64,000 nucleotides of DNA from Paramyrothecium sp. XJ0827 (Eukaryota > Ascomycota > Sordariomycetes > Hypocreales > Stachybotryaceae): contig JAJFPB010000012.1 of assembly GCA_020881915.1 (NCBI GenBank), forward strand, positions 62,001-126,000, in the 5' to 3' direction. The notes beneath the pieces were generated by a model. That model was given only the letters and a program-made list of their open reading frames with translations. It made no database searches and had not been told where the DNA came from. Shown one piece after another: positions 23,876-35,211 of this stretch (within the stretch, counting starts at the first letter, position 1; every line of letters starts with the position of its first letter). The position numbers were made by a program, and so were the translations under genes.

Positions 23876-25307
23876 GTCACTCACCAAGGAGCATCAGGCA
23901 TACGCCCAGATCTGTACGGGCGTGATTGATTTTGGGCACTTGTAGCCTAACGAATGATGGATGGGTGTGCATCATTTTTTTAAATTGCGAATCAGCTCTA
24001 GTAATTTTCATGCCGTTCAGGATAATGATTTGGAGTCGGGCTGATTAGGGTGTCACGATATGCAAGACTAGTACAGGACTTCTCATCATGCCACGCGCCC
24101 CCGCCCGCCCGCCCGCCTCCGCCCTTTTCTCCTCTGCAACTCCTAACGAAAAGAGACAGGGAGAAAAGCAAGGTGTATCTGGGCACCAACATCCAATGCA
24201 TAGCTCCCAGCCCTGCCACTGAGAGCACCATTATTTCTAGGCATTTCCTGGGCCGCCATGGGCCGCCGCCCACTGGAAGGATCGGATGCTGCCGAACCAC
24301 ACCCTGGCAAGTTTTGTTGAAGGAAAGATGTTAGACTGCACGAAAGCAGCATGGTCGTTTACCAGAGCAAGGGTCGTCCTGCATAGCGCACACCGGGTTC
24401 CACATGGTGTACATGAGGATTTCGGGACTGAGGGGTGGGGATTGAGATGTGGGCCAGAGCGCGGGGAAGCGGGGAGATTGCAAAGCTGAGAAGGACAAAG
24501 GACCAAAGTCATAAATAAGTGGGCCAATATATTTGAGTTAGGGTGGAGGATGGTCGCAGTGATCCCTGCGACCATCTTTACGCCTCATTCGGAAGCTAAT
24601 GGGCGTCTTAATCTATTTCGAGGCTGCCGGGGTCAGGATGGCCTTTATTCTTTCCGCAAAAAAAGAATGCCACTGCATGATGCAACCGCATGATGCCACG
24701 CTACAAGCGGAAGCTGTAAACGACTATCTGACATGCAGCAGGAGGCAACAGGCTAGTTCAGCCACCAGCAAACCAACAGCAGCACAGGAACACAGAGTAC
24801 GGCCGTACATCGGTCTTCGCTTCCTTCTACCCATTTAGTGGGTAGGAGCAAAGTTCGTGCACTGCAACCTCAAGCCGAGCAAAATTCCCATCGGCCAACA
24901 CTGGGGCTAATCTTGTTCCTTTTCTCTGACACCCTGGTTTGTCAGGTTCCCCCACCCTGCAATGTTGTGACTCAATTCACAGCGAGCAGGGAAATGTAGG
25001 TGGCCAATACATTCCGCTTGGCAAAGAGCATTCCAGGCCGAAGTAACAGTCCCTTTACCGGTCTGTGCTCCAACAGCGCGCTTCTTAGGAAGATTCCTGT
25101 CTCTCCCACGTCGGAGGCCCCCTTTACCCCTCCCCCTTCTACCCACTTCAGCGGCAAGCCTAGCTTGAGTCCACATCGCCACATATCCATGAAAGCCTCA
25201 CATCTTATTGCCAGTCATCTGCTCAAGGCTGACCAGAGTTATCAATTTCACCATCGTTTCCCTGCAATACCATTCAAGTGCGGCGCCGGGCTGCGGATTC
25301 GACAGAA
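23876..25307. other. Intergenic with C-rich run and a perfect hairpin
   Basis: About 1.4 kb with no supported gene. It contains a run of CCCG units at 24097-24124 and an inverted repeat at 24549-24576 (10-base arms GATGGTCGCA and TGCGACCATC, 8-base loop). The last few hundred bases form the promoter of the P450 at 25308. Confidence 0.45.
24549..24576. repeat. Perfect inverted repeat, 10-base arms
   Basis: The arms GATGGTCGCA and TGCGACCATC flank GTGATCCC. It lies about 0.7 kb upstream of both the P450 and the 3' side of the membrane-protein gene. It may be a regulator site or a transcript hairpin; the function is unknown. Confidence 0.6.
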
Positions 25308-27002
25308 ATGGAGCTCAATAGTCATCTCGCTAATAGTGCTGCGTATGGTGCTTCAATTTTTGCTATCTATGTATGTTTTAGCGCAAAGATCAATTTCCAT
25401 GACTTCTGACATTGCCATAGACTCTTATTGCAGTCTTCTACCGCTTGTTCCTTCACCCTTTGAGACATTACCCGGGGCCTTTCGTGGCAAGGTTAACCGA
25501 TGCTTGGAGCGGGTATCATGCCATAAGAAAAGATATGCATCTTGCAACCCGGGAATGTGTCGTGAAGCACGGTATGGTTCGCATCAACATATCCTTGAAG
25601 AAGGCTAACTTAACAGGACCGGTCGTGAGATTGGGCCCTAATAAACTCGTCTTCACCACACCAAAGGCCGCTCGAGGTTCGTTTTCCCTTCCATCATGGT
25701 ATGACTTTGCTGATACTCGAAGATATCTATCTTAACGAACGACTTTCCAAGTCCTCTGCGTACGAGTACACGGCTGCCGTGCGTGGTGTCTACGGCGTGT
25801 TCAACGTAGTCGACAAGACTTCCCATCAGTTCAAGCGGAAGCTTGTTGGCCAGGCCATCTCAGCAAGATCCATGCGCATCTTTGAACCAGCGATGCTGGA
25901 GCAAATTGACATATTGCTTCGCTTTTTTACCAAGTCAGCTCGGCAGGCAGAAGCCATTAATATGTCGACCCATGTAACACGCATGAGTTACGACGTTGTC
26001 AGCCTGTTGGCTTTTGGTCGATCTCTGAACGCGCAGACGGATACGAAGTACCGGCCGTTTCTTGAGGCACAAACTTCAGTAACCCACTGGAGCAATATGT
26101 TCCTGCAATTTCCATTCATTCGCAAGGCCAAGATGTTGGAAGTGTATGAAATCGCGGGATGTGGTAGGGTCTTTGCCTATTTCAAAGCACTAGAATCCAT
26201 GGTTGCGGCACGTGTCGCGGAGGAGAAGCACGCCCAGCACGATCTTTATTCACTCGTTGTCGATCAGATGAACCCGGATGGTAAATTCCTCAGGGATAGT
26301 GAGATTTGGGCTGAAGCGGCCTTCTTCTTCCCAGCAGGGGCTGATACGGTGTCAACGTTGATATGCTCCACCTTGTTCTATCTTGCGCACTACCCACACG
26401 CCTATGAACTGTTGGCAGAAGAGATCCGTACCACCTTCACCGACGGCAGTAATATCAACGGAGGCCAGGCACTTTCCAACTGCAAATACCTTCGGGCATG
26501 TTTGGATGAGTCACTCCGAATATCACCCCCGGCTGGTGGTACCCTTTGGAGAGAACTCGACCCCAACGACGCATCCAAGCAACCATATATCGTCGACGGT
26601 CACATTATACCAAAAGGAGTCGTAGTTGGTGTCAGCATTTATACACTTTTACATGATGAAAAATACTTTCCTAAGCCCTTCGAATACCGACCAGAGCGCT
26701 GGCTGGACACAGAGTCAGACCAACGAGACGAGATGCTTGATGCATTTATTCCATTCTCAATTGGCACACGGGGATGCGCAGGGAAGGCCATGGCGTATTT
26801 GGAGGCTAATTTAGTTATCGCTAAGATTCTCTGGTACTTTGACTTTAAATTGGCTCCTGGCGCATTGGGTAAAGTGGGCGAAGGGGCTGCCGGGTTAGGA
26901 GTTGGACGCGAACGAACCAATGAGTTCCAGCTTTATGATATTGTCTCATCAATTCATGATGGACCAAATCTGGTGTTAAGGCAGCGCGTCGACTTCTCGT
27001 AG
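25308..27002 (+). CDS. Cytochrome P450 monooxygenase
   Basis: Four exons (25308-25370, 25421-25571, 25617-25676, 25723-27002) give 517 residues. The introns are 45-50 bases; the third uses a GTTCGT donor like the MFS gene. The N-terminus has a single hydrophobic anchor (about residues 13-32) followed by HYPGPF, as in ER-bound P450s. The I-helix reads PAGADT, the K-helix ExxR is DESLR, and the heme loop FSIGTRGCAG places the ligand at Cys443, all intact. It should hydroxylate a lipophilic substrate with electrons from P450 reductase at the ER. Same-strand position after the PKS, AOS and membrane-protein genes makes it a candidate tailoring enzyme. I cannot assign a CYP family with confidence. 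Confidence 0.93.
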
Positions 27003-28838
27003 AGCTCCTAGCTCTGTTTTATATAGTCGCTTTCTATCCCAGTAAGATATATTTTACTTCTCTAAATATCGAAGTTATATTATTCGGTATATTTCTTAAG
27101 TCTCTAGTAATAGTGATTAATATTGAACTATACATTAAATTAAATTATTGCCCCCTACAAGGCGGACAAGGTAGCATGTTGCAAACCTGGGATTAACCCC
27201 GGAAGGATAATGAGCAGCACTATAAGCATGAGACTAGAGTTGGCTATGCATATGGTGGACTGAGAGTCGACTGTACGTGGATCGCCCATGGATCTAGGCC
27301 CCTCTCTGCCTTCGTCCGCCCTTCACTCACAGTTTCTCCTTTCCTTTCTTGCTAGGTAATGGGACCAATATCATGTCAAAAACTGCTGGAAGCACTATCA
27401 TTTTGACTCAGTGGAATATCCGACGCCAGAGTCGATTCGGACTGTGGCCGCGGGTCTCCATTTCCCCCTTGGGCCGCCATGTACGGGTATGTAGCCTCCA
27501 ATGAGTCTTAGAACTCCCACTCGAGTTCTCGATACCGTCTGAATTGGTGAAATGGGTCTACGTATGGCTTTCGTGGGATACAACAATAACCATCAATGCC
27601 ATAGACGAAGGCGGTCTCAAGATTGTGATTGACTTGGTTAAGGCTCAATAACCTCGTGGAATGGGAAATCATTAGCCGTGCGGCTGATGCAACATTCCTT
27701 GTGCTGCCAACATTAACCGGTCAGCTTTTTACACGGGAGTAATGGGAAAAATCATACAAACCTCACGAAGCTGCTATGAATATTGCACCCTGTTCTGGCA
27801 TGAAGCTTATTGCAAGACATTCAGTAGCCAAGGCTGTGCTTGTGGGGCGAGATTTCGATAAGTGGTAAAGAAATCGATGACGCTTTTCTTTGCTGCCAGA
27901 AAGACTGCATTGAAAGGTCTGATGCGCCAAAGGTTCTTGACTAAGAGCCATGAAGAGGTTATCAAGATGCTCACCCCAAACATCTAAACTCGACTGTTCA
28001 GACCGATCAATATATTCGGCAGCAACGAATGATGACTCGGCTAGTAAACTTAGTCTCCGTGCTGGGAGAAAAGTAATGTCGGTCTACGAGCTTCTCGCTC
28101 TTTCCTTTTCGGAGCGCCTTGATGAACTTTTGTAAATCTCCATCTTACTTAGCGCGTTGGCCATGTAGCTCGCATTCGGGCCCTCGCATTCAGATCCGAC
28201 ACGGTTCTTAGCACCGCGATAAAGCGGGGGTAGACGGGATACTCCACAATGAGGCTTGATTCAGAGGCAAAATGATCTCTGCCCTCGGGAAGCCAACCCG
28301 AAATGTGAAACCTGAGTAGAAAGATAATTAGAAATCGTTTGGTGTACAAGATCTGAAGTCTTGAACGATGGTGACACGACAAAGGCATGCCGAAAGAGAA
28401 CCGATGGCTAAAAATGCATGTTGAGTCTAAGTTTCTCCTACCATTCTATACATATTTCCGTGGAGGCGCTAAACGTGGTGATCATAAATTAAAGGTCGGA
28501 CTAGGTTCTTATTCGCCGCTTGGGTCAGAATCGACACCTTGTGTCATAGCGAACTGGACCCCATGCAGTTCTCGTCATGCCTCCCCTGTCCAAGGATTGG
28601 ATAGCTGGCTATTTAGCTTCACTAGTGAGTATTAGATCCGGAGGGTACTGAATGTCATCTTCAAGAAGGTTACGGTACTAATTTAGTTGACGGCAATATT
28701 CGGTGTATTCTCGAAATAGTCAAACTTCGAGTATAAAGGAAGCTGTTGCACTTTTCAGCTTTCGGAAGAAAGATGTGATAGCAAAACAATTCACTTAAGC
28801 TACAACTGCTTTATATCATTTCTATTACCAAAATCAAA
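27003..28838. other. Intergenic, 1.8 kb, no recognised gene
   Basis: Several short frames occur on both strands but none has splice partners, a domain or a family resemblance that I can support. The first 150 bases after the P450 are AT-rich. Confidence 0.45.
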
Positions 28839-29297
28839 ATGAAGTTTCTAACCCCCTTCGTTACCGCTCTTCTACCCGCTGCGATAGCTCTTCCTACTGA
28901 GGATGCTAGCAACCTGCTGCGCAGGGACTTTCCCAAGCTGAACCAGTACTCCAACCTAGGCGATTGGTAGGTTTTTCGACTAATCTAATTTCCTTGATGT
29001 GATCTAATGCCTTGTAGCCAAAGCGATCGCAATATCCTATACCACGCTGCCCCGGTTTCGTACAGGTGCTATAACCTCGACGATAAGACCGGAGCATTAT
29101 TCGTGAACGAGGGTACTATGATTACCCCTCTGCGTATGTTACTATTGTTGTCCGTTTTTATTATCGCTCACAACTAATACCATCAAGTGTTCCCTTGCAA
29201 GAACTGCAACTGCGGCGGAGTCTTTGTTTACGATCTTGGTGGTACCAAGCGATGCATTAACAGGCCATCCGGCTATAGCTCTTTTATGCTTTACTAG
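28839..29297 (+). CDS. Small secreted cysteine-rich protein (117 residues)
   Basis: Three exons (28839-28966, 29018-29133, 29188-29297) with consensus introns of 51 and 54 bases close in frame to 117 residues. Residues 1-18 form a clear signal peptide ending in AIALP. A dibasic LLRR at 26-29 could be a Kex2-type processing site. The mature part has six cysteines (43, 60, 85, 88, 90, 104), three of them in a tight CKNCNC cluster. Size, secretion and cysteine content match effector-like small secreted proteins of plant- or insect-associated fungi. No known domain is recognised. It was found by hand splicing because every exon is short. Confidence 0.7.
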
Positions 29298-29414
29298 GCG
29301 ATGCATGGATAGATTTATATATCAATCAATGGCAATATACTTAAACAAACAATGTTTCAGAAATGACGACTATTATTTTGAAAAGCCTCCTGTCTCGTCA
29401 ATATAAAGTTATCC

Positions 29415-31131
29415 TTACTTATACTGGGAATTACCACGCTCGTCTTCTATAGTTATTTGGGGTTCCTCTGACTCCGAGAAGGCAATGCGCCACTCTTTAT
29501 CACCGCCTGGTCTGGGAATTAGCTTAATCTCAATATCATAATCAGGCTGCTCCATGGCCTCCGCTTGTGATGACCTATCGCTCGTTGGCATCTTCCATTG
29601 ACCAGCCAGAGGTTGCATATCAAAGCGCATTATAAGCAGAGCCGCAAAGAGTAAGATCTCGGTGGTAGCGAAATGGCGGCCCGGACAAAGTGTTGTGCCT
29701 CCTCCAAAGCCTCGGAACGCCACCGGGTTAAAATGCTTTCCTCCAGTTGTTTTCACGAAACGCTTGTGGTTAAACTCCCTTACATCTGTCCCCCAGGTTT
29801 CTGTATCGCTGTGTTGCACTCTGCCCGGGATCATAATAAGGCCACCCTTCTTAATGAGAAACTTGTTATCAAGCATATGATCCTCTGCAGCAATGCGAAC
29901 GGAATTGGCCATGCCATGAAAGCGAAAGACCTCTTGAAATGTAGAAATAAGAATAGGACAAGAGGACTTAATGATAGAGGAATTGACGGTATAGCCATTT
30001 TTCTCTTCCGAAACAGCCTTGGAAACCTCCCTTCGGCAGTCTTCTAAAACAACTGGATCGGAAAATAGATGGTATAAAGTCCAGAATGCAGTGGGGGAAG
30101 TATTTGCAACTAATGCAAACAAACCACCAACGTGGAATCTCGCAATGTCTTCCTCGCTTAATCCAAAGCTTTGTAAGTGCTCCATCCATTTCTTTATGAA
30201 CACTGAGCCTTCCATATAGCTTTTCTTCTTGGTATAAATCCTGAAAGACTGCACCAGATGCTCGCGGGACTTTATGCATGTCTTGAAGATCCACTGTGGT
30301 AGAATGTCCAGCATTAGAAACATGATGGAAGGATGGTATGTCCTAGTATCACTATATCAGCAGAGAGATTAACTACCACGGTCAGCAGCATAGGGAACTT
30401 ACAACCATGCAGAATAGTTCTTAGGGTCTCTCATTGGATTATGAGGGCCGTAGACTCCATCCGTAGTAGCATAAAATATTTGCTCCGTCACGAAATCATT
30501 GAGCTGAACGATGGTTGGACCATGTGTGGCGAACCGATCCATGGTCCGGATGACGACCTGCATCGACTTCGTGTTCAAGTCATCCAGTGCAGCTCCATTG
30601 CTAAGTGTTGGGTGAATTGTCCGTGCAAACTTGGGAACAAAACCCTTCTCTGTCGTCATATCGTCGCACATAATGTCCAACGCTTCTTTACTCCCTCCCA
30701 TGGCTGTCTTGGCCGCTCTCACTTGAACAGGAGGAAAGATCAAGGTGCGCCAGTGCCGTTGGACTATAGGAATCAAAGCCGTAGAGTTGACAACGTATAA
30801 TCTGACACCAGGAATACGAAGAGTATAAATGGGCAGATCTGGGTTTTGATCTCTGGAGATATAGTCAGCCAATGTAATTGACTCAAATAGGATATTGTAA
30901 TCCCGCTAGAGTTGACAGATTTGACCCTACTCAGCATAGAAAAGCACTCTCTCCTTACCTCATGTAACTATAGAAACCCATGTTATAGCGAACGATTTTC
31001 AATATCGGGCTAAGAAAGGGGATCGACGTAGCAACAAGTTTTGGTTCCCTTTTATCTTGGGTTAAATGTATCCAGGCCGAGAAAAAAATCCAGGCACTGA
31101 CACAGCCACCAAAAACAGAGATCAAGGCCAT
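29415..31131 (-). CDS. Cytochrome P450, CYP7/CYP8-like
   Basis: Three exons (31131-30959, 30852-30403, 30342-29415) give 516 residues. The protein starts with a hydrophobic anchor (ISVFGGCVSAWIFFSAW). The I-helix lacks the usual AGxDT and has VANTSPTAF, as seen in the CYP7/CYP8 (sterol 7-alpha-hydroxylase and prostacyclin synthase) type. The ExxR is EVFR (Glu345), and the heme loop FGGGTTLCPGR gives Cys427. The missing acid-alcohol pair suggests chemistry such as isomerisation or use of an activated oxygen species, but fungal members are also ordinary hydroxylases. It is convergent with the small secreted protein. Whether it belongs to the PKS cluster is unclear; it is the last intact gene before a rearranged zone. 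Confidence 0.88.
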
Positions 31132-32575
31132 TGTGACTTGGGCCGAGGTGTTGAAAGTGCGGTTGAAAGTTTCGTTGTACGAAGAGACAGGCTTTTGCTT
31201 GCAGAGCGCCTTGTTGCAAGAAGCTTCGATGTGTTTTTGGGGATAGTTTATCGTACTTCTGAGTGTGCAATAAAGCGGTTGATCCTTTTATTCAACAAGT
31301 GAGGTAAGAAAAGGGCTTGCGTACACCCCTGTTTGGGTTGAAAATGTGACTGTGGCGGGCGCCTCCGATGAACTGTCCGAGCGTGCACCATGGCTTTAAT
31401 CCAGACCACAGTGGACCATTCTGTGCCGCCTCTGCATGAGTAGGGGCCAACCAACTTAAAAACAAGTCACCAATCAAGCATTAGCTTAGCGATGTTCTTT
31501 GGCAATGCTGCTGGGCATTCTTCCTGTACCATCACGGCGTCGCACGCCCGGCTCCAGTCTTGGGCAAATGCTGCATTGAGAACTAACAACACCCGGCCCC
31601 CAAGTCTACTTCCTTGGAAGCAACGGAGGCTTGAGCTTCTGCGGCATACGCGTTGTTGGCTGCCCTGTATTACATACCTCTTTTGCCAACACAACGTCAT
31701 ACGCCCCGGCTCTAATCTCGGGCAAATGCTGCATTGAGAACTAACAATACCCGGCCCCCAAGTCTACTTCCTTGGCAGCCTTGGCAGCAATGGAAGCTGA
31801 CATAAAGGAGCCGTTGGTTTTGCAGCTAACCTGTCGTTGGGCTACCAGAGATTATTTGACACCGCCACCATGGTCAGATCGCGGGTCGAATCTGGGTGTA
31901 GTTGCTAGATGAATGCCGAGACGATTTGCCTAAGAATTGAAAGTCTATAATCTGCCAGGCAAACGGGTCTGATTGTCTACCCAGTTTGAGGCTCAGCGAC
32001 CAATATCTTGTCTTCAAACGCGCTAAAAGATTTTTCACTATGCTCATTTACCACTGATCTTATTCTTGAACTTGTATAATCTCCAAATTCTCAGCTAGCC
32101 ATCAGTATTTCCGCCATTGGAGCTCCAGTCGACGGTGTACTCAGCACAAGTAGTGCTTTAATGAGTGTGGAGGCTCTCAAGGGTTGGTTAATGCGTTCTG
32201 GCAAGACGTTCTACGAGCTAACAACACCTTTAGAAAATCATATGGGGCGGTCTTGCGCTCTCAGTCCTCGTCTTTAGCGGTCGCCTGCATATTCGATACG
32301 TTTGCCTCCGTCGACTTCTCGTCGAAGACTATCTGATGCTTATTGCCTTGACAGCTCAGCTAGCGACGTCTATAACTTGTCAGCTGCGGACAGAGTATGT
32401 ACACGAAATGGAGGCTGTGGGCAACGGAGAGATGCTTCCACCACCAACCTTTCCAGACGACGTAGGTATGGCGTTACACGGGGTCACAGGAAAAGATGAG
32501 TCAGAATACATAAATTAATGAATAATAAGTGTTTGAAGAGTTCTATTTATGCGTTATATTTTTCTGGATCTGTAT
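31132..32575. other. Intergenic with an internal 158-base-spaced duplication
   Basis: No supported gene. A segment at about 31535-31617 recurs at about 31693-31775 with near identity over its last 57 bases. Short frames in 32300-32520 have no family match. Confidence 0.45.
31535..31775 (+). repeat. Direct duplication (two copies, 158-base spacing)
   Basis: Copies at about 31535-31617 and 31693-31775. Both contain GGGCAAATGCTGCATTGAG and CCCGGCCCCCAAGTCTACTT with almost no change, and the upstream halves are more diverged. It lies upstream of the minus-strand P450 and could be duplicated promoter sequence. Confidence 0.7.
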
Positions 32576-33594
32576 TTAAGTTGTCTTGGAGTTGCCACAA
32601 CAAGCATCAAGCACGTCCTCTGCACCGTTGGCCATGGCTTGTTGGTCCTCGTATAACACGCTGCAATTAAAAGACTGGGTCGAAGCCGGGACATCGCTTG
32701 TGGGGTTATAGTTACAGAAGTTATACGGCTTTAAGTGCATCTGCGCAATCTCGGCAGGCATGATGGGGAAGTCCTCGACACGAGGAATGTGGTTGAAGCC
32801 GAATGTGTGCCACACGACAATATCATCGTCGACGACGTGCTCCGGGTTATCGATCCAGCTCTTGATACCGATGCCGCCGATTGACTGGTTTGTGTAGTCG
32901 CCGGCAGGGAAGAGCTGCCTCTCGCGGTACTTCGTGACCCACATAGGGTGCTCGGCGAACTCGGAGCGGCGCCAGTGCCACGATCCGGACTGAGCGAGAA
33001 GCATCTAAAAAGGAAAAGCATTCAATTAGCTATGAGTTTAACACAAAAGGCATGGGGAAGTATGCCAAGGGTTGGAGGAAGGATTGAAGGTGCTTGTTGG
33101 GGGATCCACGACGTACCTGAGACCGGATAGGGACAATCTTGTAAGCGATGGGGGTACCAGAGACGGGGTTCTGGACATCGCGGTTCACAATCTTGAACAC
33201 ACGACCGTTCTCGATCGAGTCGTCAATGTGGCTCTCGCGGTGGATGACGGTCTCTAGGGTCTTGTATCCAGTACCGAGAGGGTTCAGCTCCTCGTCCCAA
33301 GGCATGCGGAGTGAGTCGGAATAGACGAGGGTGTTCTTGTCACCGCCGACTGCCGGATCGATGCGAACATTGAAGATGTGCTGGTGGTAGGGAGCCATGA
33401 CGCCGTCTCCGACACGAGTGCCGAAGGGGACCACAATATCCTTGTCGATGGGCTGGGTCGAGAGGATACCGGTGGCGCGGGTCTCGAAGCTGATCTCGCC
33501 CGACTGACCAAATATCCAAGCAAAGATGTACTCATAGTTGGCCACTGTAATGATCTGCTGGAGGACGAGTTGGCGCTTTCGGACAACGGTAGCT
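32576..33594 (-). pseudogene. Copper amine oxidase, 3' half only (5'-truncated)
   Basis: Two exons (about 33594-33117 and 33004-32576, 112-base intron) encode the C-terminal part of a copper/TPQ amine oxidase. Visible are the NYEY cofactor site whose tyrosine becomes topaquinone, the HQH copper ligands (HQHIFNVRID) and the third ligand in HTFGFNHIPRVEDFP, with a normal C-terminus and stop. Homology starts abruptly about 10 residues before the TPQ site, and upstream the frame runs into a minisatellite (33589-33655). Roughly the first 390 residues of a protein of about 670 are missing, so the fragment should not be functional. A 5' fragment of the same family lies in the same orientation at 42500-42880. 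Confidence 0.85.
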
Positions 33595-33655
33595 ATCGTA
33601 GCCATCAGAGCCGTAGCTATTGTAGCCGTCAGAGCCGTAGCTATAGCTATCAGAG
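33589..33655 (+). repeat. Minisatellite with 24-base period at the amine oxidase break
   Basis: Just under three copies of a unit starting GTAGCTATCGTAGCC and ending ATCAGAGCC. Diverged versions reappear near 33805-33875. It lies exactly where amine-oxidase homology stops. Confidence 0.7.
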
Positions 33656-34770
33656 ACATCAGGAAGGCGGCTAAAAATAGCTCCCCTCTCTTGCATTTGT
33701 CTCTCTCGAGACCCTATAATAAATAGCTGCATTTCCCGTGGAAGAGATATAAAATAGCTAGCAAGGCTATCAAGATTATCTTCAGGTTCAACAGCAGCAA
33801 CGCTTAGAGCCTCAGAGCCGTAGCTACTATAGCTCTTAGGGCCACAGCTATCAGGGCCACGGGCTAGATTATTATCTGGTTTGGTCTTAAATTGAAGGGA
33901 TAGGGGCCGGGGCTTTTTATCTCGAAAGATCGTACGTTGGGTCGGTCGGATAGGACGGTCAGGCTGCTACAGCTAGCTCTGTAGGGTCTTTGAAGGCAGG
34001 GGCCGAAGGTCTTGAGGTAGGGGCCGAAGGTCTTGAGCCGGCAGGGTAGGAAGGTCTTGAGCCGGCAGGGCAGGAAGGTCTCGAGGGGTCAGGAAGGTCT
34101 GAAGGGTCAGATATCTAGCTGCTGGATCGAGCAGGATAACCTCTAGAGCCTAGAGGTCACAGACGCGCCGCAAGGTCAACAGATCAGCTATCTAGCTGTT
34201 CCGGAAGGTAGGGTCGTTCCGTCGGGCCTAGCAAAAGGGACGGATTTCTCGTTGGTTGAAGCTGCTGGTTGCTATATCTATATATATATAGCTATTGGTT
34301 GGTCGAATCGACTGCAATTGCTACCACTTGTTACGCTGAGAATCAGGTCTGTAGTTATATGGAAGCTTATCTTCTCTAGCTATCTAAGGGAGCCGGATTC
34401 CTCCTATATATAGGGGGATTCGGCTGATTAAGCTAGGGTCCTAGGGGCCTTACAAGGGTCAAGGCCCAATGTGCTATATCTAGCATGACAGGGTCCTTAT
34501 ATTGCGATTGCCTAGATTACGGTGTAGTTATAATTCATCGATCCTACCTTAGATCACAGTGTAGTTGTAATCCATTGATCCTGCCTTAGATCACGGTGTA
34601 GTCATTATCTGTTAATCCCATTGCTTGAGGTCCCACTTTTATCCTATTCTGGTTAGGTAGGTATTTACCACATATTAGCCCAAGAGTCCTACCCTTGTTG
34701 GGCTAGTAGCACGTGATTGTCTACGGCTTAGTCATGGCCTTGAGTCAGGTCGTGATAAGAACCTTAAGAA
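33656..34770. repeat. Non-coding mid-repetitive DNA with short tandem motifs
   Basis: No gene seen. Around 33990-34115 there are imperfect repeats of GGCCGAAGGTCTTGAG, GCCGGCAGGG and AGGAAGGTCT. About 34514-34619 holds a 37-base tandem repeat. The composition differs from the flanking genes, and it is probably old transposon or expanded satellite DNA. Confidence 0.5.
34514..34619 (+). repeat. Tandem repeat, 37-base unit, 2.9 copies
   Basis: Units begin AGATTACGGTGTAGTTATAA, AGATCACAGTGTAGTTGTAA and AGATCACGGTGTAGTCATTA. Differences between units are nearly all transitions. Confidence 0.75.
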
Positions 34771-34847
34771 TTAAGATTTTTAATTAACTTACTATACTAA
34801 TTAACTTACTATATATATATATTACTATATTATTAAAATAGAACTAC

Positions 34848-34968
34848 CCCTTGTGTATACTTTAGATACTTTCCTATTATTCTATTTAAGGATAAATACA
34901 ACCCCCACGATCCTTAGTTACCCTTATACCTCTGGTGTACGGTTACCCCTAATTATCATAATAATAAA
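34848..34968 (+). repeat. LTR fragment related to the LTR at 7308-7578
   Basis: It shares ACTTTAGATACTTTC, AAGGATAAATA, ATCCTTAGTTACCC and TATACCT in the same order and orientation as the last 120 bases of the RIP-affected LTR, ending in a similar ACCCC-AT-ATCAT terminus. It keeps TG and CA dinucleotides (for example GTGTATAC) and so has been little affected by RIP. Confidence 0.7.
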
Positions 34969-35105
34969 AAGAACTCTACTCCCTATATTACAGGGTATAA
35001 AAAGAACTATACTTAGGTCTAGTATAGTAGGGCTGTTTTATATGGTAGAGACCATCCTTCTAACCTGCGGCACAGTTTTAATCTTTTGTAATAGGTTAAG
35101 ACTTA

Positions 35106-35153
35106 ACGTACATGATAAGCGAGTGCACCAACCAAGCGAGTGCACCAAAAATT
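35106..35153 (+). repeat. Left terminal inverted repeat of the transposon
   Basis: It starts ACGTACATGATAAGCGAGTG and is an exact inverted copy of 36916-36963. It is preceded by TA. Confidence 0.92.
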
Positions 35154-35211
35154 CACACCATTAAAATAGAACATTACTTAAAATCACTACAAAACATCTA
35201 ATCAATTAAAA

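Noticed and set aside
24097..24124. CCCG-rich run as a telomere-like or CRISPR-like repeat
   Set aside because: It is a simple-sequence run without spacers or telomere units.
32731..33021. Ser-rich minus-strand frame overlapping the amine oxidase
   Set aside because: Shadow of the amine-oxidase exon.
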